DNA of 64,000 bases from Rhodobacterales bacterium 52_120_T64 (GTDB lineage Bacteria > Pseudomonadota > Alphaproteobacteria > Rhodobacterales > Rhodobacteraceae), in contig MABA01000004.1 of the NCBI GenBank assembly GCA_002162875.1, positions 62,001 to 126,000 on the forward strand, in the 5' to 3' direction. The notes beneath the pieces are model-generated. The model saw only the letters and a program-made list of their open reading frames with translations. It did no database searches and had not been told where the DNA came from. The translations under genes were made by a program, and so were the position numbers. Below, one piece after another: positions 27,726 through 36,395 of the stretch (the stretch's first letter is position 1; each line of letters begins with the position of its first letter).

Positions 27726-30005
27726 TTGACCGAAGACCGCCAGAAATCTGCCCGCCAAGCGGCCCTTGATTACCATGAATTTCCCAAGCCGGGAAAACTT
27801 GAGATCCGTGCAACCAAACCTTTGGCCAACGGGCGGGATTTGTCGCGCGCGTACTCCCCGGGTGTGGCGGAGGCTTGTGTCGAGATCAGCAAAGATCCCG
27901 CTGCTGCGGCGAAATATACCGCACGGGGCAATCTGGTGGCGGTGGTTACCAATGGTTCAGCGGCGTTGGGGTTGGGGAACATCGGGGCGCTCGCGTCAAA
28001 GCCGATCATGGAAGGCAAGGCGGTCCTGTTCAAGAAATTCGCTAATATCGATTGTTTCGACATCGAAGTTAACGAAAGTGACCCGGAAAAGCTGGCGGAT
28101 ATTGTCACTGCGTTAGAGCCGACGTTTGGTGCAATCAACCTTGAAGACATCAAAGCACCGGAGTGCTTTATCGTAGAAAAGCTGTGTCGCGAGCGCATGG
28201 ACATTCCTGTATTCCATGACGATCAACACGGTACGGCGATCGTGGTAGGCGCTGCGGCGACGAATGCACTGCGTGTCGCTGACAAGAAGTTTGAAGACAT
28301 CAAAGTAGTGTCCACGGGGGGCGGCGCAGCTGGAATTGCCTGCCTGAACATGTTGCTGAAATTGGGTGTGAAACGCGAAAACGTCTGGCTGTGTGACATC
28401 GCCGGTTTGGTCTACAAAGGCCGAACCGAAGAGATGACGCCGCAAAAAGCCGAGTTTGCGCAGGACAGTGATAAGCGCACGCTTGGGGATGTGATTGAGG
28501 GGGCGGATTTGTTTCTGGGTTTATCAGGCCCGGGCGTTTTGAAACCTGAAATGGTTGCGCGTATGGCAAAGCAACCGATTATTTTCGCGTTGGCCAATCC
28601 GACACCTGAAATTATGCCAGAAGCCGCTCGTAAGGTTGCACCAGATGCGATTATTGCTACGGGACGTTCGGACTTCCCGAACCAAGTTAACAATGTTCTG
28701 TGTTTCCCGTTCATCTTCAGGGGCGCGTTGGATGTTGGGGCAACCACTATTAACGACGCTATGGAAATCGCTTGTGTTGAGGGGATAGCGGAGCTTGCGA
28801 GGGCCTCCACCAGTGCGGAGGCTGCGGCTGTTTACAAAGATGAAAGCCTGAAGTTTGGTCCTGATTACCTTATTCCGAAACCATTCGATCCGCGTTTGCT
28901 GGCAATAGTTTCATGCGCCGTTGTTAAGGCTGCGATGGCCAGCGGTGTCGCTAGTCGCCCGATCACGGATATGGTGGCGTATAAACAAAAACTCGACGGT
29001 TCAGTATTCAAATCCGCGCTTATCATGCGTCCGGTATTTTCTGCTGCAAAAAATGCCGTTCGCCAGATCGTCTTTGCCGAGGGCGAAAGCGAGCGCGTGC
29101 TTCGCGCAGCGCATGCTATGGTCGAAGAGATTGCTGATAAGCCAATCCTGATTGGCCGTCCCGATGTTATAGAAGCGCGATGCGAGAAATTTGGTTTACC
29201 CATCAAAGAGGGCCGTGATTTCGAATTGGTTAACCCTCAGAACGATTCACGTTTTCGCGACTACTGGAGCAGCTATCACGATATTATGCAACGACGTGGC
29301 GTGACACCGGAACTGGCCAAGGCGATCATGCGGACCAACACTACGGCGATTGGCGCGGTAATGGTGCATCGCGGCGACGCGGATAGCCTGATTTGTGGAA
29401 CCTTCGGGCAATATCTGTGGCATTTGAAATACATCCAACAAATTCTGGGCACGGAACGGATGCGCCCTGTCGGGGCATTGTCGCTGATGATTTTAGAAGA
29501 CGGTCCGCTATTTGTTGCCGACACGCATGTGAACCCTGAACCAACCGCGCAACAAATGGCCGATACCGTGGTCGCTGCTGCGCGGCACGTGCATCGGTTT
29601 GGCCTAGAGCCGAAGGTGGCGCTGTGTTCGCACTCCCAATTCGGGAACCTGAAAACGGACTCGGCTTGCCGGATGCGCGAAGCGATTGAGATTTTGGATG
29701 GTATGGATCTAGATTTCGTTTACGAGGGTGAAATGCATACCGACGCCGCGCTCGATGAAAATTTGCGCCGCAAAATTTATCCAAACTCGCGCTACGACGG
29801 GGCGGCTAACGTGCTGGTTTTCACCAATTCCGATGCGGCCAGTGCCGTTCGAAATATCCTGAAAATGTCGGCCAATGGACTGGAAGTCGGACCTATTCTG
29901 ATGGGAATGGGGAACAGGGCGCACATCGTTACGCCGTCGATTACGGCGCGCGGTTTGCTGAATATTACAGCGCTCGCGGGAACACCTGTCAACGTTTATG
30001 AATAA
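27726..30005 (+). CDS. maeB: NADP-dependent malic enzyme with phosphotransacetylase-like domain
   Basis: 759-residue hybrid enzyme decarboxylating malate to pyruvate. The N-terminal malic domain (about 1-430) has [21 protein letters not shown] and the nucleotide-binding [11 protein letters not shown] segment. The C-terminal part (about 430-759) is a phosphotransacetylase homologue, catalytically inactive but regulatory in characterised MaeB. The start is TTG at 27726 with AGGAG correctly spaced. Its place between the mutase and propionyl-CoA synthetase genes suggests it drains C4 acids made from propionate to pyruvate (inference). Confidence 0.94.
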   Translation: MTEDRQKSARQAALDYHEFPKPGKLEIRATKPLANGRDLSRAYSPGVAEACVEISKDPAAAAKYTARGNLVAVVTNGSAALGLGNIGALASKPIMEGKAVLFKKFANIDCFDIEVNESDPEKLADIVTALEPTFGAINLEDIKAPECFIVEKLCRERMDIPVFHDDQHGTAIVVGAAATNALRVADKKFEDIKVVSTGGGAAGIACLNMLLKLGVKRENVWLCDIAGLVYKGRTEEMTPQKAEFAQDSDKRTLGDVIEGADLFLGLSGPGVLKPEMVARMAKQPIIFALANPTPEIMPEAARKVAPDAIIATGRSDFPNQVNNVLCFPFIFRGALDVGATTINDAMEIACVEGIAELARASTSAEAAAVYKDESLKFGPDYLIPKPFDPRLLAIVSCAVVKAAMASGVASRPITDMVAYKQKLDGSVFKSALIMRPVFSAAKNAVRQIVFAEGESERVLRAAHAMVEEIADKPILIGRPDVIEARCEKFGLPIKEGRDFELVNPQNDSRFRDYWSSYHDIMQRRGVTPELAKAIMRTNTTAIGAVMVHRGDADSLICGTFGQYLWHLKYIQQILGTERMRPVGALSLMILEDGPLFVADTHVNPEPTAQQMADTVVAAARHVHRFGLEPKVALCSHSQFGNLKTDSACRMREAIEILDGMDLDFVYEGEMHTDAALDENLRRKIYPNSRYDGAANVLVFTNSDAASAVRNILKMSANGLEVGPILMGMGNRAHIVTPSITARGLLNITALAGTPVNVYE

Positions 30006-30079
30006 TAAGAAAATGATCATCTCGAAGGGCGTCAATGAAAACGCCAAGGCTGGAGCGCCTTAGTTCATAGGAGAACAAG

Positions 30080-31975
30080 ATGAGTTACAAATCAGTATAT
30101 GACGGTTGGAAAGCCGACCCCGAGGCATTCTGGATGGAGGCCGCCGAGGCAATAAGCTGGACCAAAAAGCCTACCTATGCGTTGGATTCCACCAATGCGC
30201 CAGTGTACGAGTGGTTCACCGATGGTGAGGCCAACACCTGTTACAACGCGCTTGATCGGCACGTTGAAGCGGGGCGCGGGGATCAGACGGCTATCATTTA
30301 TGATAGTCCGATAACGGGTGCAAAACGCAATATTTCTTACGCGGAATTAACTGATCAGGTCGCCTTACTTGCTGGTGCGCTGCAAGCCAAAGGTGTTCGC
30401 AAGGGCGACCGCGTGCTGATCTATATGCCTATGGTGCCCGAGGCTTTGAATGCCATGTTGGCCTGTGCACGCATCGGGGCCGTGCATACCGTGGTGTTCG
30501 GTGGATTTGCGGCGAATGAGCTGGCCATACGGATTGATGATGCGCAACCCAAGGCTGTTATCGCCGCATCGTGCGGTATAGAACCTGGAAGGGTAATTGC
30601 GTATAAACCGCTGCTGGATGGCGCGATTGATTTGGCCACGCACAAGCCGGACTTTACAATTATCCTTCAGCGCGAACAAGCGCAGGCCGAATTGATCGAA
30701 GATCGTGATTTCGACTGGTTCGAACTACAGCAGAGTGTTGAGCCCGCCGAATGTGTACCAATCGGCGGCGCTGACCCGCTGTATATTCTTTATACATCTG
30801 GAACGACTGGTCAGCCCAAGGGCGTAGTACGCCCAAGCGGCGGACACATGGTTGCGCTGAACTGGACGATGAAAAACATCTATAACGTCGAGCCGGGTGA
30901 AGTGTTTTGGGCAGCTTCGGATGTTGGCTGGGTCGTCGGGCATTCCTATATTTGCTATGCTCCGCTTATTTATGGTGCAACAGCTGTCGTGTTCGAGGGT
31001 AAGCCGGTTGGCACCCCTGACGCCGGTACGTTCTGGCGCGTGATTGAAGAGCATAAAGTGGCTTCTTTCTTCACGGCTCCAACCGCGTTCAGGGCAATTA
31101 AGCGCGAAGACCCGAAAGGGGAATTTGTTAAGAAGTATGATCTTAGCAGCTTGAAAGCTCTCTATCTGGCTGGCGAGCGTGCTGATCCGGACACGATCCT
31201 TTGGGCGCAAGACCAGCTTGGTGTTCCAGTTGTGGACCACTGGTGGCAGACCGAAACCGGCTATTCCATAGCAGCAAACCCGCTGGGGTTGGAGGAGTTG
31301 CCGACGAAACTTGGCTCGCCAACAGTTGCTATGCCCGGATACGACGTGCAGGTTCTTGGCGACGATGGCCACCAACTGCCTGCTGGCGAGTTGGGCGCGA
31401 TTGCGATCAAGCTTCCGCTACCGCCGGGAACTTTGTCGACGCTTTGGAATGCCGACGAACGGTACATCAAATCCTATCTTGATACTTTTCCGGGTTATTA
31501 CGAAACAGGTGATGCCGGGATTATCGACGAAGATGGATACCTCTACATCATGGCGCGTACCGATGATGTGATCAATGTTGCTGGGCACCGTTTGTCCACC
31601 GGCGCGATGGAGGAGGTTCTGGCCGCTCATCCAGACGTGGCCGAATGCGCGGTGATTGGTGTTGCAGATCAGTTGAAGGGACAGTTGGCACTTGGGCTCA
31701 TGTGCCTCAACAATGGCGTCAATCGTCCACACGAAGAAATTGTCTCGGAAGTTGTGAAATTGGTGCGCCAAAAGATTGGACCCGTGGCAGCCTTCAAACT
31801 GGCGTTGGTCGTTGATCGGTTACCCAAAACCCGGTCCGGTAAGATCTTGCGCGGGACAATGGTGAACATCGCGGATGAAACGCCGTGGAAAATGCCGGCT
31901 ACCATTGATGATCCAGCTATTTTGGAAGAAATCACAGCGGCGCTGAAAACCCTCGGATACGCTGGCGCGGGGTAA
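30080..31975 (+). CDS. prpE: propionyl-CoA synthetase
   Basis: 631-residue AMP-forming acyl-CoA synthetase. It has the P-loop YTSGTTGQPKGVVRPSGG (about 235-250), the WWQTETGYS adenine-binding motif, YYETGDAG, and the C-terminal KTRSGKILRG catalytic lysine. The length and N-terminal ACAS domain (YKSVYDGWKADPEAFW) match PrpE rather than acetyl-CoA synthetase. It activates propionate for the PCC-mutase route encoded upstream. The start has an AGGAG site. Confidence 0.93.
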   Translation: MSYKSVYDGWKADPEAFWMEAAEAISWTKKPTYALDSTNAPVYEWFTDGEANTCYNALDRHVEAGRGDQTAIIYDSPITGAKRNISYAELTDQVALLAGALQAKGVRKGDRVLIYMPMVPEALNAMLACARIGAVHTVVFGGFAANELAIRIDDAQPKAVIAASCGIEPGRVIAYKPLLDGAIDLATHKPDFTIILQREQAQAELIEDRDFDWFELQQSVEPAECVPIGGADPLYILYTSGTTGQPKGVVRPSGGHMVALNWTMKNIYNVEPGEVFWAASDVGWVVGHSYICYAPLIYGATAVVFEGKPVGTPDAGTFWRVIEEHKVASFFTAPTAFRAIKREDPKGEFVKKYDLSSLKALYLAGERADPDTILWAQDQLGVPVVDHWWQTETGYSIAANPLGLEELPTKLGSPTVAMPGYDVQVLGDDGHQLPAGELGAIAIKLPLPPGTLSTLWNADERYIKSYLDTFPGYYETGDAGIIDEDGYLYIMARTDDVINVAGHRLSTGAMEEVLAAHPDVAECAVIGVADQLKGQLALGLMCLNNGVNRPHEEIVSEVVKLVRQKIGPVAAFKLALVVDRLPKTRSGKILRGTMVNIADETPWKMPATIDDPAILEEITAALKTLGYAGAG

Positions 31976-32061
31976 GGTAAACTCCACCTCGCGAAGGGTT
32001 GACTGGAATGTTGGGGGATTTATCCGTATCAAATAGGTAACCTTCAACATTCGGAGCCAAG

Positions 32062-32754
32062 ATGCGTTTTATTAAGTTCTTCGCCGTTGCCTTAAGTTTA
32101 TATCTTCCTTCCGCCGCATTTGCACAGAATGTCGTGGTGGAGCTGTTCACCTCGCAAGGGTGCAGTTCTTGCCCGCCGGCGGACGACATTCTAAGTGAAT
32201 TGGCATCGAAGGAAGGTGTCATTGTTCTTGGTTGGCACGTTGATTATTGGGATTATCTGGGCTGGAAAGACGAATTTTCACGTCCTGAGAACACTGATCG
32301 TCAAAGGGGGTATCGCGATCGCTGGAACTTGCGATCACTCTACACACCTCAAGCGGTTATTCACGGTGAAGCACAAACCGTTGGTAGTAGCGAACAAGAT
32401 ATCCGTATGTATGTGGACCAGTTTCAAGCCGAAAAACCATTGCTGGAAATTAATTTTAACACGTCGGAAGCTGTCGCAATCATCAGTGTGTCTGCGTTGG
32501 CGTCCAGATTACCAGCGGCGGATATTTTCCTTGCCCGCATAACACCCGAAGCGACCACCAGCATCCGTCGTGGCGAAAATGCAGGTCGAACTATAAGCTA
32601 TGTAAACGTAGTCGAAGCGATGACTTGGATCGCCAATTGGAATGGTAAATCCGATGTTACAGTTCGCGCGTCCATTCGCGGTGACAGCAAATATGTGGTG
32701 TTAGTTCAAGCGAAAGATTTTGGGCCTGTTTTGGGGGCCGAGTACCTGAACTAA
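32062..32754 (+). CDS. DUF1223 secreted thioredoxin-like protein
   Basis: 230 residues with an N-terminal signal peptide ending AAFAQ and a DUF1223 domain. The domain opens with VVVELFTSQGCSSCPPAD, giving a CxxC motif at about residues 34-37, and continues with VIVLGWHVDYWDYLGWKD. A periplasmic redox role is suggested by the fold only. The last 4 bp overlap the convergent nucleotide-sugar dehydrogenase gene. Confidence 0.85.
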   Translation: MRFIKFFAVALSLYLPSAAFAQNVVVELFTSQGCSSCPPADDILSELASKEGVIVLGWHVDYWDYLGWKDEFSRPENTDRQRGYRDRWNLRSLYTPQAVIHGEAQTVGSSEQDIRMYVDQFQAEKPLLEINFNTSEAVAIISVSALASRLPAADIFLARITPEATTSIRRGENAGRTISYVNVVEAMTWIANWNGKSDVTVRASIRGDSKYVVLVQAKDFGPVLGAEYLN

Positions 32755-34076
32755 AGACTCCAATGCGTAATGGTTTCAGGGATATCGGCGCGGTTCAATA
32801 CGGACCGAATATCAATGATAACACCTCCGTCGCGAACTCGTTCAAAAACGTTGGCTGCCAAATATTCATCGTGAGGCACCGCCAAAACAAGTAGGTCCAA
32901 CATTGGCATGTCGCCAATATTTACCCAATCAAACGCGCCCTCGGGAATTTCTGTCGGGTTGGCTATGGGGTCATGTACCATCGGGCGCACACCGAACTCA
33001 GATAGTGCATCCAGCACATCAAAGGTCTTGGAGTTACGCAAATCCGGCACGTTTTCCTTAAATGTTAGACCCAGAACGCCAACTTTGGCGCGAGACAACG
33101 GTACGTTCAATGACGCGAGCATTTTGATAGCTTTGGCGGCGATAAAAGCCCCCATTCCATCGTTGACACGCCGACCAGACAGGATGACTTCGGAGTGATA
33201 CCCTACTTCCTCGGCTTTGGCCGTCAGATAATATGGGTCCACGCCGATGCAATGCCCGCCGACCAAACCAGGTGTGAAGGGCAGAAAATTCCATTTGGTT
33301 GAAGCTGCTGCGATTACGTCGCTAGTGCGTACATCTAGGCGGTCGCAGATAATGGCGATCTCGTTCATTAGAGCAATGTTAACATCGCGCTGGGTGTTCT
33401 CGATGACCTTGGCTGCCTCTGCAACACGAATGGATGGGGCGCGGTGGATGCCTGCGTGGACCAACGTGCCGTAAACGTCTGCTACTCGTTGCAGGGATTC
33501 AGCGTCTTGGGCAGCCACTACCTTGGTAATCGTTTCAATACGGTGTTCTGTATCGCCAGGATTAATACGTTCGGGGCTGTACCCCAGTTTAAAGTCGGTC
33601 CCGCACCGCAGGCCAGATATTTCGGCAAGGATTGGGCCGCAGATGTCTTCAGTAACGCCGGGGTAGACCGTGGATTCAAAAACAACGATGGCGCCTTTGG
33701 ACAGATGCGGAGCGATGGTTTCACAGGCCGCCCGCAACGGCGCGAGATCCGGGCGGTTACCTTTGTCGATGGGGGTTGGGACTGTGACGATGAAGAAACT
33801 GGCATTCGAAAGTTTGGTGACGGCATGCGTAACGTCCAGGCGGGAGGTCTCTATTTCAGCGCGGCCGATTTCCAGCGTGTTGTCGAAACCGTCGGCTAGC
33901 TCGCGGATGCGGGATTTGTTGATGTCGAACCCCGTAACGTTGGCGAAATGGCGGGCAAAGCCGATGGCGACGGGTAGACCGACATAGCCAAGACCGACGA
34001 TAGCGATGGTTTCGTCTGTGCGGAGTGGCAAAACGGGAAGCGCATCGACAAGTTGGAAGGGGGTGGTAACATTCAT
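32751..34076 (-). CDS. nucleotide sugar dehydrogenase (UDP-HexNAc/UDP-hexose 6-dehydrogenase family)
   Basis: 441-residue enzyme oxidising a UDP-sugar at C6 to the uronic acid in two NAD-dependent steps. The Rossmann motif is VGLGYVGLPVAIGFA (about residue 27), and the catalytic cysteine sits in GLVGGHCIGVDPYYLT (about 262). The TviB/WbpO-like sequence (GFDINKSRIRELADGFDNTLEI) points to UDP-GalNAc or UDP-GlcNAc dehydrogenase, but the exact sugar is not certain. It is the last gene of the polysaccharide block, 15 bp after the KpsE-like gene. Confidence 0.88.
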   Translation of the reverse strand: MNVTTPFQLVDALPVLPLRTDETIAIVGLGYVGLPVAIGFARHFANVTGFDINKSRIRELADGFDNTLEIGRAEIETSRLDVTHAVTKLSNASFFIVTVPTPIDKGNRPDLAPLRAACETIAPHLSKGAIVVFESTVYPGVTEDICGPILAEISGLRCGTDFKLGYSPERINPGDTEHRIETITKVVAAQDAESLQRVADVYGTLVHAGIHRAPSIRVAEAAKVIENTQRDVNIALMNEIAIICDRLDVRTSDVIAAASTKWNFLPFTPGLVGGHCIGVDPYYLTAKAEEVGYHSEVILSGRRVNDGMGAFIAAKAIKMLASLNVPLSRAKVGVLGLTFKENVPDLRNSKTFDVLDALSEFGVRPMVHDPIANPTEIPEGAFDWVNIGDMPMLDLLVLAVPHDEYLAANVFERVRDGGVIIDIRSVLNRADIPETITHWSL

Positions 34077-34091
34077 TGTTTAAACTCCTGT

Positions 34092-34922
34092 TCAGTTTCG
34101 GGCGTAGTGCCGAAAACTTTGGAAAAAAATGCCTCCAATCGAGAATATTGAAAGGCTGACGAGGAATGTGAGTAGGGTGTTGGGGAGTACGCGAGCGACG
34201 GCGCGGTCAGGTGGAATTGGTCCGGCTAGCACTTTAACCCTTGCAGGGAACGCTAAAGTGTTAGCCGTTTTAACCAGTTCGGAGTTTTGCAAATAGGCCT
34301 GCGTTGGCGTTGTCGCCAACGTCGTTATCGTTAACAGTCCTTGCGTGGTGTCGATGGCCATCTCGAAGCCTGGACCCTCGTGGTCTTGCATTTTAACACG
34401 AAGTTGGAACGCTGCGGCCATGGTGGATTGCATAGTTGAGATGTCGTTGAACAACGGGTTGCGGCGGAGGGATGGCATCGCCCCCTCAATGGCGAGGGTG
34501 CTGGTGGACTGAAAAACGGGTATGGCCATAAACGTGTAAAAAACTGCGGTTAGAAGTGTAGGGAGGAAAACAGAAACTGCCATCAGTCCTGCCGTCAGGC
34601 GATGGGATTTTCGGCGTGCTGATCTTAGTGCTGCGCAGGCGGTTTCGATGTCGTCCAACGCTTCCAAGTGCGCGCGGGCTTTGTCCATCCGCCGCGCTTC
34701 TATCGCTTCGGATTCTTCTCGGCGCCGATTTTCGGCGGTTCGAATGCGTTCAGCTTTGTCGGTCTCAAAGCGGTCCAGACGGGTTTTTCGATCGGTATCT
34801 GCTTGACGTAAACGCTCGGTGTTTGGGTCTGCGGCGGCTTGGCGTCGGACCTCTCGCCACTTGCGAAGGCGTTCCTGTTCTTGTGCCAAATTCGGGGACT
34901 GTATAGGGGCGCTATCCGACAT
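34092..34922 (-). CDS. short KpsE/BexC-like polysaccharide co-polymerase/export protein
   Basis: About 276 residues from ATG at 34922, which overlaps the end of the kpsT-like gene by 11 bp. Residues about 15-105 are an extremely charged, Arg/Glu-rich predicted coiled coil facing the cytoplasm. The membrane helices are at about 111-133 and 249-270. Between them only about 115 residues remain for the periplasmic part, well short of the long coiled-coil arm of typical KpsE/CtrB proteins. The N-terminal continuation of the frame to 35024 lies within the upstream gene and is not used. The role as exporter partner is inferred from the operon. Confidence 0.7.
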   Translation of the reverse strand: MSDSAPIQSPNLAQEQERLRKWREVRRQAAADPNTERLRQADTDRKTRLDRFETDKAERIRTAENRRREESEAIEARRMDKARAHLEALDDIETACAALRSARRKSHRLTAGLMAVSVFLPTLLTAVFYTFMAIPVFQSTSTLAIEGAMPSLRRNPLFNDISTMQSTMAAAFQLRVKMQDHEGPGFEMAIDTTQGLLTITTLATTPTQAYLQNSELVKTANTLAFPARVKVLAGPIPPDRAVARVLPNTLLTFLVSLSIFSIGGIFFQSFRHYARN

Positions 34923-35607
34923 TGCGGGCGACCTCGTTCCAGTAAGTGTTGCCATATCCGCCGGCATAATCGAGAATGTCCTGCGCTTCTTCGGGCGACG
35001 AGCAGGGCAATAGTTGCCCTGCATGCAGCGCGTAAAACTTTGTGCAGAACCGGTTAAGTGTGCGGGCGTGGCGGGATATTAAGATCAGACCAGAGCGTGT
35101 CAAACGTTCTAGCAACGCGGCTTCGCATTTATCTCGAAAACTGTGGTCACCCGCACTGGTGATACCGTCGCTTAGATAAGTGTCGAACTCAACCGACATG
35201 GAAAATGCAAAGCCAAGTCGTGCGCGCATGATGGGGGCGTATTGATCGATTGGTCGGTGAAAGTAGGGGCCGATGTCGGCGAAACTTTCGCAATAATCCG
35301 TGGTTTCTTTGACGTTACGTCGTAACAATCGAGCGAGGAATCGGACGTTTTGAGCCCCTGAAAGCCCTGCGTGAAATCCCACTGTGCTGCCGATCGGATG
35401 TGACAGGCTGTTATGACGTTGAACGTTGCCGATGTCAGGGCGTTCAACACCAGAAAGAATCCGCGCGAGAGTGGTTTTACCTGTCCCGCCCAAGGCCAGA
35501 ATGCCAACGCTTTCGTTACGGGCAAACTGTGTGGAGACATTATTCAGAATGATGTTTGGATTGGTTTTGTCAGGGTGGTACCTGCTGACGTTGAACATGG
35601 ATATCAT
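34912..35607 (-). CDS. kpsT: KpsT-like capsule-export ABC ATPase with degenerate catalytic motifs
   Basis: 231-residue homologue of KpsT. Walker A is intact (GGTGKTT, Lys44). At the signature, the family YSSGM is YAPIM (about 123-127). After the Walker B Asp147 the catalytic Glu is Gly148 (YLSDG where relatives have YLVDE). At the switch position the family SHA/SHD is SRH, placing Arg179 where His is expected. I confirmed these codons on the minus strand; Gly148 is GGT, two base changes from GAA or GAG. It overlaps kpsM by 4 bp. It may be a non-hydrolysing or decaying subunit, or partner a second ATPase. Confidence 0.85.
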   Translation of the reverse strand: MISMFNVSRYHPDKTNPNIILNNVSTQFARNESVGILALGGTGKTTLARILSGVERPDIGNVQRHNSLSHPIGSTVGFHAGLSGAQNVRFLARLLRRNVKETTDYCESFADIGPYFHRPIDQYAPIMRARLGFAFSMSVEFDTYLSDGITSAGDHSFRDKCEAALLERLTRSGLILISRHARTLNRFCTKFYALHAGQLLPCSSPEEAQDILDYAGGYGNTYWNEVARNVG

Positions 35608-36395
35608 GTGAGCTCCATCCCGTCGCGACCGCGTTTGAAGGCGGATTGCATCACGTAGGAGGTCATCAAGATCACCGTCGAAAACCCCAGTGGGACAGCT
35701 ATATTGGCGAAGCTAGACGTGTAATCTAGGAAAACCCCGGAACGAGTAATCTCGATTGTGTGCAGCAAAGGATTCCATTGCAGATAGATATGAAGTGCAG
35801 AGGGCAACTCGGGCGCAGTGAAGAAAATACCAGATATCCAGAACATTGGCCGAAGCACAACTGGAACCATTCGTTTGGCCGTTTCGGATACCATGCCGAG
35901 GATGGCGAAGAACCGGCCAACAGCAGTGCCGAGCATGGCGGTAAGCAACAGGCCATTGATGAATTCTAAAGGGTTTTCGATGGGTGTTGGGCCAAACGCC
36001 ACTGACAAAACCACCCAGATTATAGCGAATATGATGATTGCGTTCTGAAGTTCCAGTAATGCGGCGGCGAACAGTAGGTCTGATCCGCGTACACCGCCGA
36101 AATGGACTAGATGTCGGTGGGTAGAGGCAACGCGGCTCATTGAAGTGATGGTGTAGCGGAACAGTACATAGGGCACGACACCCGTGGCGATAAAGGCTGG
36201 GGTGTCCACGGGTATCGCAGGGCTGCGACCTAGCAGGGCGAAGAAATACATTAGGGTTCCGATCCACAATAGTGGAACAAGGAATGCCCACATATACCCA
36301 AGCGGGTCGCCTGCGAAACGGCATCGGACCTCGCGTAACATGATGGTTTGGATGGTACTGGCCCAGTTCCACATGCCATTTGCGAAATGTGTCAT
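35604..36395 (-). CDS. kpsM: KpsM-like ABC-2 polysaccharide export permease
   Basis: 263-residue inner-membrane permease with six hydrophobic segments and the ABC2_membrane pattern, including the N-terminal RYAGDPLGY-like segment (here RCRFAGDPLGYMWAFLVPL) and the PMFWISGIFFTAPELP re-entrant region. It overlaps the glycosyltransferase gene and kpsT by 4 bp each, so the set is translationally coupled. It carries a lipid-linked polysaccharide across the inner membrane with KpsT and KpsE. Confidence 0.9.
   Translation of the reverse strand: MTHFANGMWNWASTIQTIMLREVRCRFAGDPLGYMWAFLVPLLWIGTLMYFFALLGRSPAIPVDTPAFIATGVVPYVLFRYTITSMSRVASTHRHLVHFGGVRGSDLLFAAALLELQNAIIIFAIIWVVLSVAFGPTPIENPLEFINGLLLTAMLGTAVGRFFAILGMVSETAKRMVPVVLRPMFWISGIFFTAPELPSALHIYLQWNPLLHTIEITRSGVFLDYTSSFANIAVPLGFSTVILMTSYVMQSAFKRGRDGMELT

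Noticed and set aside
31960-32002. Imperfect inverted repeat after prpE as terminator
   Set aside because: Stem has a mismatch and no T tract follows.
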